The notes: generated by a model from the sequence alone, not told the origin. Positions 22,527 to 34,650 are shown, counted from the first letter of the stretch. The stretch is 64,000 nucleotides of DNA from Colias croceus (GCF_905220415.1 NC_059542.1:11222001-11286000), one strand, 5' to 3'. A program made the numbers and translations.

Positions 22527-23346
22527 TTACCCATAAAAGCAGGATAATACATTTAAATAATTAATGGTTACGTAAGTATATTAATTATAATAATTGATGT
22601 TTTTACATACTCTTCTCTCCTTACTCGTTTTTTTTTATATATAAATAGATAATTATATTAATCTTAATATAAATTGAGTACACACATTGCAATAAACTTT
22701 TTAAATAATATAATTTATAAACTTAAATTTGACTGCACCACATCAAAAATAATCAAAACTTTACCACTCAAAAACCGGGTGTTTCAGTAAGTATCATATT
22801 TACTCAAAATTAGTTACAATAACGTTCACTAGCGTGAGATGAACTTGTAATTAGTAACACTGAACAGTGAACATTGTACAAACTTGTTCCACGGAATGGC
22901 GGCCGCGTTTAAAACCAACTTTTAGCATAATAGTGCTTTTATAGTGGTACATACTAACTTGTATATTTTACCTGATAAAACGCACGGCTTTTTACTAACT
23001 AATAACTAGGATAAGGGCTTGTTTAGTTGTAATATAAGGGGTTAGAAATGCAATTACGTTAAGAAGGGTTTGGTTTATTTAGGATTACTTTTTTAAAAGG
23101 TTATCGATGATAAATTTTATATATACGAAAATGTCTGCCAGGGAATGTTTTTGTTTTCCGTCTAAAGTGATGGATATTGAATACCTACGTATAACTTGAT
23201 ACGGACATAGATTTAAACTTAGAGAATGGCACAGTTTCCATAGCTCAGGCATGTTAATTCGGTAAAAATAAAATTATTAGGAAAAGCTGCCACGCTACAT
23301 TTGAAGTGTATGTAAACAAAGTTGACGACGAATCGTTTATAATAAA

Positions 23347-23486
23347 CTAGCTTACCGCCCGCGGCTTCGCCGTGACATTACCTAATAAATTATATACTAA
23401 AACCTTCCTCTGGAATCACTCTATCTATTAAAAAAAAAAGATTTAAGCATACATATTAAAGCAACTATGTTTTAAACTATGTATTA
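23347..23486 (-). mobile_element. Helitron family A, internally deleted
   Basis: CTAGCTTACCGCCCGCGGCT begins the inverted 3' end. The 'ACTACGCAACGGATTTTG' core is deleted. The other end is decayed (AACTATGTATTAA). Confidence 0.6.
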
Positions 23487-23552
23487 ATTTACATTGAATA
23501 GTTAGATATATCACATAGCCACAGATAGCAACGCTATTTTCTCATACATTCA

Positions 23553-23729
23553 TCACTAAATAGTATTAAACAAAGTCGCTTTCTGTCCCTTTGTATGCTT
23601 AAATCTTTAAAACTACGCAACGGATTTTTATGCTGTTTTTTTAATAGATAGCGTGATTCAAAGGAAGGTTTTAGTATATAATTTATTAGGTTTTAGACAA
23701 AGCCAGCGAGGCCGCGGGCGGTAAGCTAG
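23553..23729 (+). mobile_element. Non-autonomous Helitron, family A
   Basis: It starts TCACTAAATAGTATTAAACA and ends GGCCGCGGGCGGTAAGCTAG. It faces the inverse copy at 23347-23486, so the pair forms a 380-bp inverted arrangement. Confidence 0.75.
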
Positions 23730-23942
23730 ATGACTTATAAAAGCTAGTACCGCAACAACAGAATACAGACAGATAAATAACAGATTCACCATTCATTTCT
23801 CCACCTTACAAAACTACAACCCAAACACTCGTCCCACTATTAAAAAACTCTGAGTATTTATAAAAGCTATATATAACACAAGTCTGACGTTCGTAGACGC
23901 GTGCGCACGTATGCAACATGGCCGACGGGATTGTGATGTGAA

Positions 23943-24024
23943 ATGTTCAATTTTAAAGTGAAACAGAGAGATGTGTATTGTTATGGTGTTAAATCGAAGC
24001 CTCCTAAAACTCCGAAGCATCGAC
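23943..24024 (+). CDS. Candidate alternative 5' exon (unproven)
   Basis: ATG at 23943 opens 27 codons (MFNFKVKQRDVYCYGVKSK, then PPKTPKHR) and stops at a strong donor, GTAAGTT at 24025, in phase 1. The stretch 23880-24020 is richer in CG than its surroundings. A 7-codon upstream ORF in good start context (ATGG at 23918) ends one base before this ATG. The phase matches the Grip acceptor at 51752, so a transcript starting here could skip the N-terminal half of PDZ1. I see no homology that proves this; it could equally be an unrelated first exon or chance. Confidence 0.25.
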
Positions 24025-24438
24025 GTAAGTTATACTGTGTAATAAATAAACATTTGTAAACAAAAGTGTATTTACGGTTGTATGTAATGACATTAACTGC
24101 ATTACTTTTTTGCAATCTTGATTATATACTAGGATTTTTAATTATTTACTATGCCACTCGAGCTAGCCTAGTATTATATTATCTATGCTTACGTACTAAT
24201 AATTGTGGAAAATGAAAAGCTCTATGTACATAATATGTAACATAGAGCTCATATAAAATATGTAATGTATATAATTTTATGTACATTATAAATGTACGGT
24301 TAATATAAGCGATTGAGGTTACATTATTAGCGAAAAACCTAAAAAAATAAATCCTATAATTATATTGATAATAGCTTAGAACTTATAATAATTCAAGAAA
24401 GCTCTACAAAACCATTCTAAATGAAAAATTATAAGAAA

Positions 24439-24617
24439 CTAACGGTCCGCCCCGGCTTTTCCCGTGGTACATATTTCGCAATAAAAGGTAGCCTATGTTC
24501 TTTCTCAGGGTCTAAAGATTGACTGTGCCAAATTTAATCAAAATCGGTTGAGAGGTTTAAGCGGGAAAGCGAAACAGACAGACAGAGTTACTTTCGCATT
24601 TATAATATTAGTAGGGA
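24439..24617 (-). mobile_element. Non-autonomous Helitron, family C variant
   Basis: The minus strand starts TCCCTACTAATATTATAAAT and contains CTGTCTGTC, AAAGAACATAGGCTACC and the terminal 'CCGGGGCGGACCGTTAG'. The 3' terminal CTAG has changed to TTAG. Confidence 0.65.
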
Positions 24618-24842
24618 TACTATTTTCTATGTAGGTAATACTATGTAACAGTAATGTATATTTTTAACTTAATAAGTTGAGCAACAGACACAGATGAAAC
24701 AAAACGGATATCTCTCTTGGCACAAATATTTTTGTTATTCTTGAACTTATCAACAACCGCTCGTCATGTTTCCGTTCTTTTTATTTTTGTTTTTATGTGT
24801 GGAAAGGTAGAGTATATATTTGATGGGTTATTTATTTAAAAC

Positions 24843-25953
24843 AATATTATCTTAGATTACAAAATAAAGTACAGATGGAGCATGACAATCGCCCGTCGCC
24901 CTTGTCAAAGAAAATACGAAATCAAAAACAAATACGTCGCTGCACCAGTGCTATAGCGCATATAGTGTCATGCAATACGTCAAAAAGGGTTTGCAATTTT
25001 AGTAAAAAAATGCTGTCTTGTGATAATAAAACGCTGTAAAATTTGTTCCCGAAAACAAAAAAAAAGATGAAACATCGTTTCACAGGTTTTCTGTAGATTA
25101 TTTGGCTGATTTATTTCTTTATACAAATAATAATTTTACAGATATGAAGGAATACAAAACTTCAACGTATGTTGCCAGTATTTTGAAAATGAATTTGCCA
25201 TTTTTATTGGTAAAACGGTAAAATGGTTAAAGGATCTTCAGGGTAATGCTGTTGGATTTTTCGATCGTGAATGTGATTATTTGTATAGTGCACTAAAGGT
25301 TCATGATAATTATTAGATTATTTTAATAAGCATAATACATTATTTTGTTACTTTTATAAAGCTTAAAAACGTCATAGTCGTTTTCGCTAGCGATTTAATT
25401 TATGTGAACTCTATGATGGATATGATGAAAATAAAGTGTCCCGTATTCTCGACTAAAAACTACCGCTATTCGTATTCATATATTATGAAAAATAAAAAAT
25501 AATATAATTATTATAGTTAATACTGAAACTTTTTTTATGTAATTTATTTAATAAAAAATTGAATACAATTTTTTCGTCCATATAATATAACTTTAGTAGG
25601 CAGGTACTTTATGTAATAAAAGAATTTAAATAAAAATTAAAACTCGACTTCTCATTTATGTATATAGCCTACGTCACTACCGCCACTAACATAATAATTC
25701 AGATCATTGCAATGAAACATTATACATACATCCATAAACTCGAAAAACATAACCCTCTTTTTTGCGTAGTCGGGGAAAAATTTGGGAAATTTTTCAATAT
25801 CTGGCAACATTACACGCACACAGAAGCACCGTGTACGTACACTGCAGCGGCGAAATGACAGCACACATAGCTTTATTGAAAATGACGATAAATTATTCGG
25901 TTTAGTTCGGCAACGCTCCATCTGTCTTTTATTTTGTAATCTAAGAATATTAT
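24843..25953 (+). mobile_element. DNA transposon relic with 8-bp TSD, possibly P-type
   Basis: Inverted termini CTTAGATTACAAAATAAA (24851 onward, and the complement ending at 25945) extend imperfectly to ACAGATGGAGC. They are flanked by an exact 8-bp direct repeat AATATTAT (24843-24850, 25946-25953). Near 25146-25250 one frame reads NFNVCCQYFENEFAIF, which resembles the C..HF-like end of a THAP zinc finger, preceded by a possible intron acceptor. An 8-bp duplication occurs in P and hAT elements; the THAP-like piece would favour P. About 1.1 kb, with no intact transposase. Confidence 0.65.
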
Positions 25954-27147
25954 GTATAAAATTGAGTTGTGTAATTTATTATACAAATTAAGGCATTTTT
26001 AATATTATATAAAAGTTTAACCTTGATACGTTTTAAATGGAAACAAAATTAAAAGATGTAGAGTATCTTAATATAGAACTAACACAGTAACTTTACCAAA
26101 ATTTAACATTAAACATTTACCAATAATCTAGTAACAATAAGAAAGAAAGCTTTTCTACATGCGTGGTTCAAAATGCTCAACACATTGTGGCAACGTCTCA
26201 CCAAATAAAGGTGATTACACAAAAATATATTGAAATCTCGCCTTTATGTATTAAAGAATGTATTCTACCCCTAAATCATACCCTACCCTCGCGAAAGATC
26301 AAAGAAGGTTGGATAAACTCAGCTTAATCAAGTGCTTTGTTGAACTTAGGATTAACTAAACGTATATGCGGGAGTCAGAGCGTTGCCATGGCAACCGTGT
26401 GTAATAATGAAGATAATCCTGACAATGCCATATAACTATCCTAGTTACGAATGTACTTTTTATGGAAGAGGACATATAGTAGTGTCATTCGTTGTTTTAT
26501 ACCCAAGTAATTTAAACACAACATAATATGACACAAGCCTAAAAATTACTTCACACTAAACTTAATAACTTTAATCGATTTTTTTGGCGCTAATGAAACT
26601 TGTTTAATGTTAAATTTTAAAATAAATTATTTCATTCAACATAGGTTAAGGTTTTACAAATATTTTTATTACAAAAAATATTTACAACTAAGACTGGTCT
26701 AGGATCCTCGATGCTCCTTTTTCTATAAAGAGGTATAAAGAATAACCCACTTACTCCATACTAATGAATCATTATTTCATTTTCAACTTACTATTTTATT
26801 CATCAAGGTACATTTTCAACCTTTGAATAGATATTCTGTAGGAGACACTAGTGCTCCAATTACCGAGTTACCAAACTTATATTGGGATAAGTCGAAAACT
26901 TAGTAATATCCTTCCTTGTTAGAGGTAAGAGCTTGTTAAAAGTATACTTTTTAATGAACTTTTAGAAACCTTTCAGAAAGTTTTGAAATACGTAGGGTTA
27001 TGTCGTCAATCACATTTAATGTGATTGTCTTTTAAATTAGTTACATAAATGTAGGTTGCTCTACTTATATTTTTAGCAATGGGTTTATTTGTTGTTATTC
27101 TGTAGGATATAATAGTTTAAATCTCGATAAATAACATTTATTCTGTA
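25954..27147. other. No feature recognised
   Basis: AT-rich intronic sequence. There is a short inverted motif around ACATTTAATGTGATTG (27010-27030). Nothing else is nameable. Confidence 0.4.
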
Positions 27148-27368
27148 TTAGCTGTGCTCTGCGGTTTCACCCACATTGCTGTGCTCTCAGTCAGTAGTAG
27201 TCTCTCAGTCTATAGCCTTCCTCGATAAATGGGCTATCTAACACCGAAATAATTTTTCAAATCGGATCAGTAGTTCCTGAGATTAGCGCGTTCAAACAAA
27301 CAATATAATATCATCACGCTAAGACCAGGAGGAGCACTGTGGGTAAAACCGCGGAGCACAGCTTTTTA
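27148..27368. mobile_element. Helitron family B, rearranged
   Basis: The left part (27148-27300) is a minus-strand copy: TAGCTGTGCTCTGCGGTTTC, ATGGGCTATCTAACACCGAA and GAGATTAGCGCGTTC. It is followed at once by a plus-strand 3' end (27306-27368: ATCACGCTAAGACCAGGAGG, AAACCGCGGAGCACAGCT). Two 3' ends therefore face outward around one core. Confidence 0.6.
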
Positions 27369-28280
27369 TTTTACTATGTATCAACATAAATAGTCTTTTA
27401 ATGTATCATCGCACACCACACCATGACTATAATAGACATTATTTTTCGTCCAGTGATGAGTTTATCAGAATTAGTGTTAAAATAATTATAACACGCATAA
27501 TGAGGTTAATGTGTATGCCAGGTTGTTTTATGAGTTTACATATTATAATATGATGTAACAATTAGCTGACCCATCAAACTTTGTTCTGCACGGACAGTGG
27601 ACACCCTTATCACCTAAGAAAAAAGTATAAAAAAGGTTATAACAAAAGTTACACAAAAAATATTAATAAAATCGATTACGTCGTTGAGGAGGAGTTTGGT
27701 TTAGAAAAACCTACCTTGTTATGAAAATAAATATCTTGACAAGACTTGCGGTTTAAAGGGCGAGTGGTCTGTAGTGGACAGTCTACACTCTACATTTTAC
27801 AGTGTGCGTAAGGTCCCTTAATCCTTTAAGTTTTTGTATATTGAATTAAATTCAGAAATATCAGAGAATTATTTGTCTATCTATATAAGTATTTATTTAA
27901 AATGATATATTAGTATGTATGTTTATCAGGTTTCCATAACACAAGCGAAAGCTTAGTATGGGATCAGATCATGCCGTGTGTGAAAATTATCCTGAAATGT
28001 TTAGGTATAATTCTACCTAGAATTTCAAACTTAAAGAAAAATAAATTTCCTGGAAAAAGGACACATTATAAGGAATACTTATTAATGTGTCGATTACTTA
28101 ATGAAATTCCGTATAAATGGCAAAATTCTGTTATAAAATGTCACTGTGTGTTGATGTGTATTATAAAAACGATCCTTATTGAGACACAGATTATCTGTTT
28201 GTAAGCGTTCTTTATGTCTATAGCCGCGTATCTAAAAATAGGATTTATTTCGGTCCATGTTGTAAGAATATTTACGAACA

Positions 28281-28482
28281 TTATTATTATCATCATCATC
28301 ATTCCAGACTTTCAAGACGTCCACTGCAGGACATAGGCCTCCCCCAAAGATTTCCATAGCGACCGATCACCAGCAGCCTGACTCCAGCGGCTCCCCGCCA
28401 CTTTGATCAGGTCGTCTGTCCTTCTCGTTGAAGGCCGTCCCACACTGCGACGTCCAGTACGTGGTCGCCACTGAAGAACCTT
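28281..28482 (-). mobile_element. RTE-like LINE 3' end
   Basis: The minus strand translates to WRPRTGRRSVGRPSTRRTDD, then DLIKVAGSRW and SLGEAYVLQWTS before a stop. This is the conserved C-terminus of lepidopteran RTE-type ORFs. It ends in a TGATGATGATAATAA-type simple tail (28281-28304), as expected for this clade. 5'-truncated. Confidence 0.75.
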
Positions 28483-28597
28483 ATCCTACTTTGTAATTGT
28501 TTTTTCGTTTACGTATACCTATTAATTGTCCTATTGATAAAACTTACTACATGCACACTTCCTTCCATAATCCTTGATTAAAACTTATAAGATAACT

Positions 28598-28836
28598 AGC
28601 TTGCCGCGGCTTCGGCTTCGCATTCGGCTTCGCAAGAATAATCCGCATAGTTCCCGTCCCTGTGAGATTTCCGGTGTATAACCTGTAAATGTGTTGATCC
28701 AAGTTAACCTCTATATGTGTGCTTAATTTCATTGTAATCGGTTCAATAGTATTTGCGTGAAAGAGTAACACGTACACATATTACATCATGCATACATCCA
28801 TCCTGACAAACTTTCGCATTTATAATATAAGTAGGA
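28598..28836 (-). mobile_element. Non-autonomous Helitron, family C
   Basis: The minus strand starts TCCTACTTATATTATAAATG and ends GCCGCGGCAAGCTAG. A short repeat GGCTTCG occurs three times in the hairpin region, a local expansion of the terminal stem. Confidence 0.7.
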
Positions 28837-28863
28837 CATTATACGAATTTGGTTATTGTATTA

Positions 28864-28915
28864 ACCGACTTCAAAAAAAGGAGGAGGTTATCAATTCGGC
28901 TGTATTTTTTTGTAT
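28864..28915 (+). repeat. Family G terminal fragment
   Basis: ACCGACTTCAAAAAAAGGAG, then GAGGTTATCAATTCGGC, matching the inverse of 15195-15246. Only about 50 bp are preserved. Confidence 0.6.
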
Positions 28916-29533
28916 CTTTAGATAATAATTATAATAAATTAATGTCCTATTGATAAAACCTACCACTCATTCATTCATTCAATTGCTCGCTACCTTTCCT
29001 AATTATTGATTAAAACTAATAAAATAATTTATGAATGTACTCTCACACCTTCAATATATTATTCACCTTCTATCTGTCTCCTATACTATCTTTGTAAACT
29101 TGCGATCCAAACTTCAAAGTAGATTACCTTCAGTGTAACACACAGAAACTTTCAGCTTTTATACGAACTACCTACTTCATTTTATAAAAGGAGAAAGTTC
29201 GTGTGATCGTCGCTAGCTATTTCTGTATGAGTTATCTTAACCAAATTTTTGTCTATTTTTATCACAGTTCTCTTATACTTACTATTCTAAAAAAAATAAG
29301 TCTGTGTAATAGACACTGCAGTAAATAGTATGCATTCATATACATAACGCTCTTCCCAAACTATTGGCTTATAAACTACGTATCTAAACCAAATCTACTT
29401 AATTCTATTTCGTATTTACAGCAATACCTTCTTTAATTCAATCTATATAGCCTTTTCCTTAGACACTACAGTAAATAGCACATAATACATAAAGCAACAC
29501 ATCAATTAATCTCAAAGCCTTAATAAATTGTAA

Positions 29534-30092
29534 CACGGTTCACAGAGCGAGCAGCCTCGCGAGGCATTTTCCGCGCGAGGCGGTTTAGTCCATATTCAGC
29601 CGAAAATGGCAGATGTAGGGCGATATACCGGTGGGCTACGTTGGGATTGTTGTTGAAATAAAACTAAAGTCTGCACTTATTAATTTATTGTTTAATCACT
29701 CTGATACTGTTACATTTACTTTAATTACTGTTAATTGAACTGTTATAATCCATACTAATATTATAAATGCGAAAGTAACTCTGTCTGTCTGTCTGTTACT
29801 CAATCACGCCTTAACTACTGAATCAATTTGCATGAAATTTGGTATAGAGATATTTTGATACCCGAGAAAGGACATAGGCTACTTTTTATCCCGGGAAATA
29901 GGATAGGTTTTATCCCGGAAATCCCACGGGAACGGGAACTATGCGGGTTTTTCTTTGACTGCGCGGGCGAAGCCACGGGCGGAAAGCTAGTATAAAATAA
30001 ATGTCATATTGTAATGTACACGCTTTCCTCCGCCGAGCCACGTTCACACTGTGTGCTTCGCGTGGCTGCTCGCTCTGTGTGCACCCGCCTAA
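29534..30092. mobile_element. TIR element family K, interrupted by a Helitron
   Basis: The left terminus (CACAGAGCGAGCAGCCTCGC) and right terminus (GTGGCTGCTCGCTCTGTGTG) are inverted partners. They match the intact family K copy at 55416-55832. A family C Helitron sits inside at 29749-29990. Without it the element is about 317 bp. Superfamily unknown; no coding region. Confidence 0.65.
29749..29990 (+). mobile_element. Non-autonomous Helitron, family C (complete)
   Basis: One of the best preserved copies: it starts TCCATACTAATATTATAAAT and ends GAAGCCACGGGCGGAAAGCTAG followed by T, 242 bp. It is inserted between A and T of element K without target duplication, as Helitrons do. Confidence 0.85.
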
Positions 30093-30278
30093 TCACATAC
30101 CTACGTAACCCAGCAACACTAAATAGTCTTAGATATAAATAGAGTATATTTGTAAACATGGTGTTTTATTGGCCACGTGTTCCATCCGCTACGGTGTTTG
30201 GACAGACACGTTTTACGTTCTTGATTGTAATTATATCACGCGACTGTGATTTGGATTAAGTAACTGTATTTATAGTAA

Positions 30279-30589
30279 GATTCAAACTTAATGGCGGCTC
30301 GGAACATCGTACGATCGGATGCGCAGAAAATGTTTAAGCTATTGCATAGCTTCTATCGCGGGCCTTGAGCGCGGGGACCGAATCCAGAAATTGCGTAACG
30401 AAAATCCTCACGCTCCATACTCCGACGGGCACGGAGGTGTGGCTTGAAGGCATAGCATGCAATAGCTTTACCGCGGCAGTCCCTGAGTGCCACACGTCTT
30501 TTTTTACGTAATAGGGGGCCGTTAAAAGACCTGTGCGCACCCGCACTCGCACCTGCACCTAACTTCCGAACCGCCATTAAGTTTGAATC
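30279..30589. mobile_element. TIR element with 26-bp inverted ends
   Basis: The left end GATTCAAACTTAATGGCGGC (30279 onward to 30304) and the complement at 30564-30589 differ at one position. The interior is GC-rich (CTATCGCGGGCC, GGGGGCCGTTAAAAGACC) and has a second inverted pair around GCTATTGCAT (about 30335 and 30460). Minus-strand open frames of 74 and 110 codons run through it; they overlap in different frames and are not supported as genes. No clear target duplication. Confidence 0.65.
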
Positions 30590-30994
30590 GAACTGTAACT
30601 TCCCAAAAAATGGAGATTTTTGGTTAGACGGATAACTATAGGATACTAATAAGCTGTAGTTTCTTCTTTTATTATTGTTATACATTTTTCAAGATGTTGA
30701 TTTGATTGAATCTATTAGGTAGATAAAAAATAAATACGGTATTTAGTTAGCATTATGAAAAATCGTTAAACATGTTTACTTAGCTATTGTAATAATATAA
30801 ACAACAAGGCTTCTTCTGTTCTTGATATGTTATGTTTTACCTCTTTGTTTACAAATACAGATATTGTTATTCTTCGCTTTATTTACGAACAAATAGGTCG
30901 TAATTCAATTGTATTTGCGTATTTATAAAGTCTCAAACAAAAACTTTATCAAATTACCATAATATTCTTTTAGAAGAACGTTGACACTGTTGAA

Positions 30995-31191
30995 TTACTA
31001 CATAGTATAAAACAAAGTCGCTTTCTCTGTCCCTATGTCCCTATGTCCCTTTGTATGCTTAAATCTTTCAAACTACGCAACGGATTTTGATACGGTTTTT
31101 TTAATAGATAGAGTGATTCAAGAGGAAGGTTTTTAGTATATAATTTATTAGGTTTAAGTCAAAGCGAGCGAAGCCGCGGGCGGTAAGCTAG
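30995..31191 (+). mobile_element. Non-autonomous Helitron, family A
   Basis: It starts TTACTACATAGTATAAAACA and ends GAAGCCGCGGGCGGTAAGCTAG followed by T. The phrase CCCTATGT is repeated three times where most copies have two, a small slippage. Confidence 0.8.
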
Positions 31192-31609
31192 TATCTGATT
31201 AAAAAAAAGCGCATATAAAATTACTATTATAATTCAATTCGAACGTATATGTATCCGCTCTGCGGTATTTTCTCGTACAACTTTTCTAAGAAAAATCGCT
31301 CTTCGATAGAAAACACATTATCATATTTATAACCATTTCCAATACCAAGTTAAGGCGGCACATACACAGATATATTTAAAACATTTTGAATAATTTATTA
31401 GCCTCGTCTCTTTTACTCTTAAACATATTGAGATAAGCGTGAGTGGGACAAAGCTACAATGATTTTAGATTTGTATTACAGATTTTTGTTTATTCAAATT
31501 ACTTCTTATTTATTCATATAATATTCGCTTTAGGTTAATTTGGATATTGAACTACTTATTAGTAGTAATACGTTTACGTTTGTTCTTAGCATAATGATAA
31601 TAGGTATAT

Positions 31610-31735
31610 AGCCTTCCTAGTTAAATGGGCTATCTAACACCAAAATAATTTTTCAAATCGGACAAGTAGTTCTTGAGATTAGCACGTTCAAACAAACAAA
31701 CAAACTCTTCAGCTTTATAATATTGGTATAGATAG
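31610..31735 (-). mobile_element. Helitron family B, 5' half
   Basis: ATGGGCTATCTAACACCAAA, GAGATTAGCACGTTC and CTTTATAATATTGGTATAGA match the inverse of the family B start. The 3' half is missing. Confidence 0.6.
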
Positions 31736-32228
31736 AAGCAGACACTGATCCTATCAATACACCATACCAACGTTATACAAACCTGAATCAAATATAAAAC
31801 CCTTTAGACATTCCGCAATACAGTGTACAAGCCGCCTAATAACGTCTTTAAATCGAAGCACCATGAAAGAAAACAGGCGTGTCCATTACACATCTGTCAG
31901 ATGAAATCAGTAAGTACATTTAGACGGACGTAATCAACCTTTGGCTTTAGTTAATCTAGGTCTTACAATTGGATATTTATAGATCGTTAATGGAGTTTTT
32001 AAGCCGATTGTAGACTAATTTTTGTATAATAAATTTATCAGCAATATTTCAATCTGCTAACTTTTACAAATTTCATTAATTAATTTTTCGTGTTGATTTC
32101 GTTTGAACTCATTTTACGAATCAACTTCTTGAATAAAATCACTTTCAGCAAAAATAATTTCAAATCTATTTTTAATAGTAGGTATCTACTTATTATTAAT
32201 TATTGAAATCATAGTGGCATAGTATGTA

Positions 32229-32686
32229 TTGTTTAGGACATCCCGAATCAGGTTACCAAAAAAACTCCATCTAACAACAACAACAAAAATCGGCTGCTTT
32301 CAAACTCAAACATTTATTTATTCAATTAGACTTCTTCGAGAAGCACTATTGAATCGTCATAACACATCATTTACTACCGATTTAATCAACTTTTACCTCC
32401 CATCAAAATACAAAAATCTCGTAATCGACCATAACCAGTTAAAAAAGCCAACATATCAAGTGATATACCATAGCTGTGACTGACGTATCTTGACCCTAAT
32501 TATGTGTCAGGAAGCATCGACAGTCCCTTGACAAAAGCGTCCATTTCCAACGTGACGCAATTGGCCTGGCATATTTTTAAGTGGCGTTTATTTGTTCAGC
32601 GTTATTTTCAACTGATTTTCCCAGAATGTGAGATGTTGGTGGTATACGTAATTTCGTTTCTAGGTTTGTGTTCAAACACATTTTAG
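32229..32686 (+). other. Two short open frames, unassigned
   Basis: Frames at 32229-32483 (84 codons) and 32504-32686 (60 codons) lie in a repeat-poor stretch just before the coding-like island at 32895. I recognise no domain, codon use is not clearly coding, and there is no splice context that joins them. Probably chance. Confidence 0.2.
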
Positions 32687-32894
32687 ATGTGCGAAGTGTT
32701 AAATGAATTAAAATATACGTAGGGACGTTATATTTTTTGTAATAAAATATCATATAAATTTAAGTACATCATCTTGCGGGGGGAATTAAATTCCAACATG
32801 TTTTTTTGCTTTGGTATTTGTTTTGAATTTGATTATAAAATTAATGTTTATATTTTTCTTTACTATCCCAAGAATAAACATTTCCAAATTCCAG

Positions 32895-33430
32895 TACATA
32901 ATCCAATTATGCGTATAAAATTTCCAAACCTCCATTATATACCGAAATCCAATTAAATAAAGCAGCCACACCTCCCGCCTTTACAAACAAGACCGTTCCA
33001 TTGCATCCAAATGAATATCCACAAAACCCTTTACAAGTGAACGGTGAATAAAACGATGACCACGGAAGCGTAACAGAAAAATTGTGCCAAAAGTCCACTG
33101 AAAATCACGAATTCCGTGAATTGGGATGAACCCAAGACCCTTTGACCCGTTACAAACGATCGAAGGCACGTGCTCCGCAACCCTGAATACACTGGAAGAT
33201 ATTTCATATCTCTGCCAACACCTTCAGATTTCAATAAGGATTTACAGGTGAATAATCTAGTCACACATTCACACTTATCGATTGCATGAATCCAGCTCGA
33301 AGGACCATTTTCTATATGTAAAGTGCAATGGGAAAGAATTTGTATCGAAAAGTGTTTCGACGTATCGACATAAGAGGCACGAAAAGTGTCGAAAATATTA
33401 CCTGGAAGCATTCAAAAGTGCAGTAGAGAT
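32895..33430 (+). pseudogene. Coding-like, stop-interrupted island (unidentified)
   Basis: One plus frame reads SKPPLYTEIQLNKAATPPAF, then NEYPQNPLQVNGE, a stop, GSVTEKLCQKSTENHEFREL, a stop and TQDPLTRYKRSKARAPQP. The next frame continues NDRRHVLRNPEYTGRYFISL, then PTPSDFNKDLQ, a stop, and QLEGPFSICKVQWERICIEK. Composition is protein-like and richer in GC than the surroundings, but stops and a frame change break it. It could be an eroded gene or transposon ORF, or chance. The minus strand has a 126-codon frame over 33031-33411 that is probably the shadow. No family recognised. Confidence 0.25.
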
Positions 33431-34650
33431 CTAACTTCAGTGCTACAACTTTAAATGGTCTGACAATTACTTTAAACTACAGCTAAGAGTGATTGTGTAT
33501 TTAATAGTACTGCTGTTACTAAGTGTAGTAGTAGGAACCGAACATAAAACTCCACTCTTAGTTTTCTACACACGATCAGTATAAATCGTCATATTACCAC
33601 AAAAAAGGTGTCACACACGCAATGCCCACTGTAACTTCTTATAGATAAAATATTAAGGGATTGGCTATTACGTCACATGTTGAACGAATTTTCTATGTCA
33701 TTTTCTGCTCCAATGTACGATGATATAGGATGTTTTGCAAAGTCATTGTAAGGGAGTTTCGAAGAGAGCTCTTAACAACTTTTATGATGTGCTTACTCTT
33801 AGAATGTCGCTGTTTTATTTCTAAAACGTTTAAGGAAAATGTATACGATAATATAAAAGAAAGGATGCACAAGCTTATCAGTAATATTTTGCATAGACAA
33901 AAAAATATGATTTAGTTCTACTCCGCTTATTCATTTATGATAATTTAATTCCATCTGCAGAATATTTACTGCGGCGAAGATATTAAAATTATTTATTTCA
34001 TCTGAGAAATTCCCTTTTCTGCCAGCAGGTTTCCGTAATCCTAGTGAAAATATTATTATTAGAACGGAGAGAATGAAAGTGCCTTTGACAGCGCAGCACT
34101 ACTATTTATATTAATAATCAAGTGTACTTCATAATATTATTAAACTCTAATTTTTAAAACCAACATTTCACACACAACGTTTTTCCTTTTTGAAATTAAC
34201 AAAATAGCGACGGCTGTGGATTTGGAATGTATTTGTCAATACCTACATAGGTTGTGTGCTTAGGCCGGTTGCAGAACTTCACCGACCATCAGTGCGTACG
34301 TCAGTCGCGCTTGTCATAAGTAATAATATTTATACTTGTATGATACTTGTACAATAGGTTGATATGAAATTAAAAATGAATTGTGTTATGACTATAACGA
34401 AGAATAATTAACGTTAACAAAAACATGAGTTCATTCGGGTAAAAATATAATTGGGTTGAATGCATCGTGAAATCGGATTATTCGTTCCTCACCGGGTCGG
34501 CAAATTATATACTCAAGTTGGCGTTGTAAGTAATAGGGCCTATGATAATCAAGGCAATGGCGTATAACCATAGCCACGCTTCACTTCGGTTGGGTTTTTT
34601 TGTAGAGAACCTATCATTAGTTATGCGAGCATTCTAATGATGAAATGATT
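33431..34650. other. No gene recognised
   Basis: It contains an ORF of 61 codons (33730-33915) without a recognisable domain and a GC-rich motif GGCCGGTTGCAGAACTTCAC near 34264 that looks like one end of a TIR element; no partner end was found. Confidence 0.35.

Noticed and set aside
27971..28204. Plus-strand frame of 77 codons
   Set aside because: Lys- and Ile-rich, no domain, and no splice or start context that sets it apart from chance.
33031..33411. Minus-strand frame of 126 codons
   Set aside because: No domain recognised, and the opposite strand looks more protein-like; kept only as part of the unresolved island.
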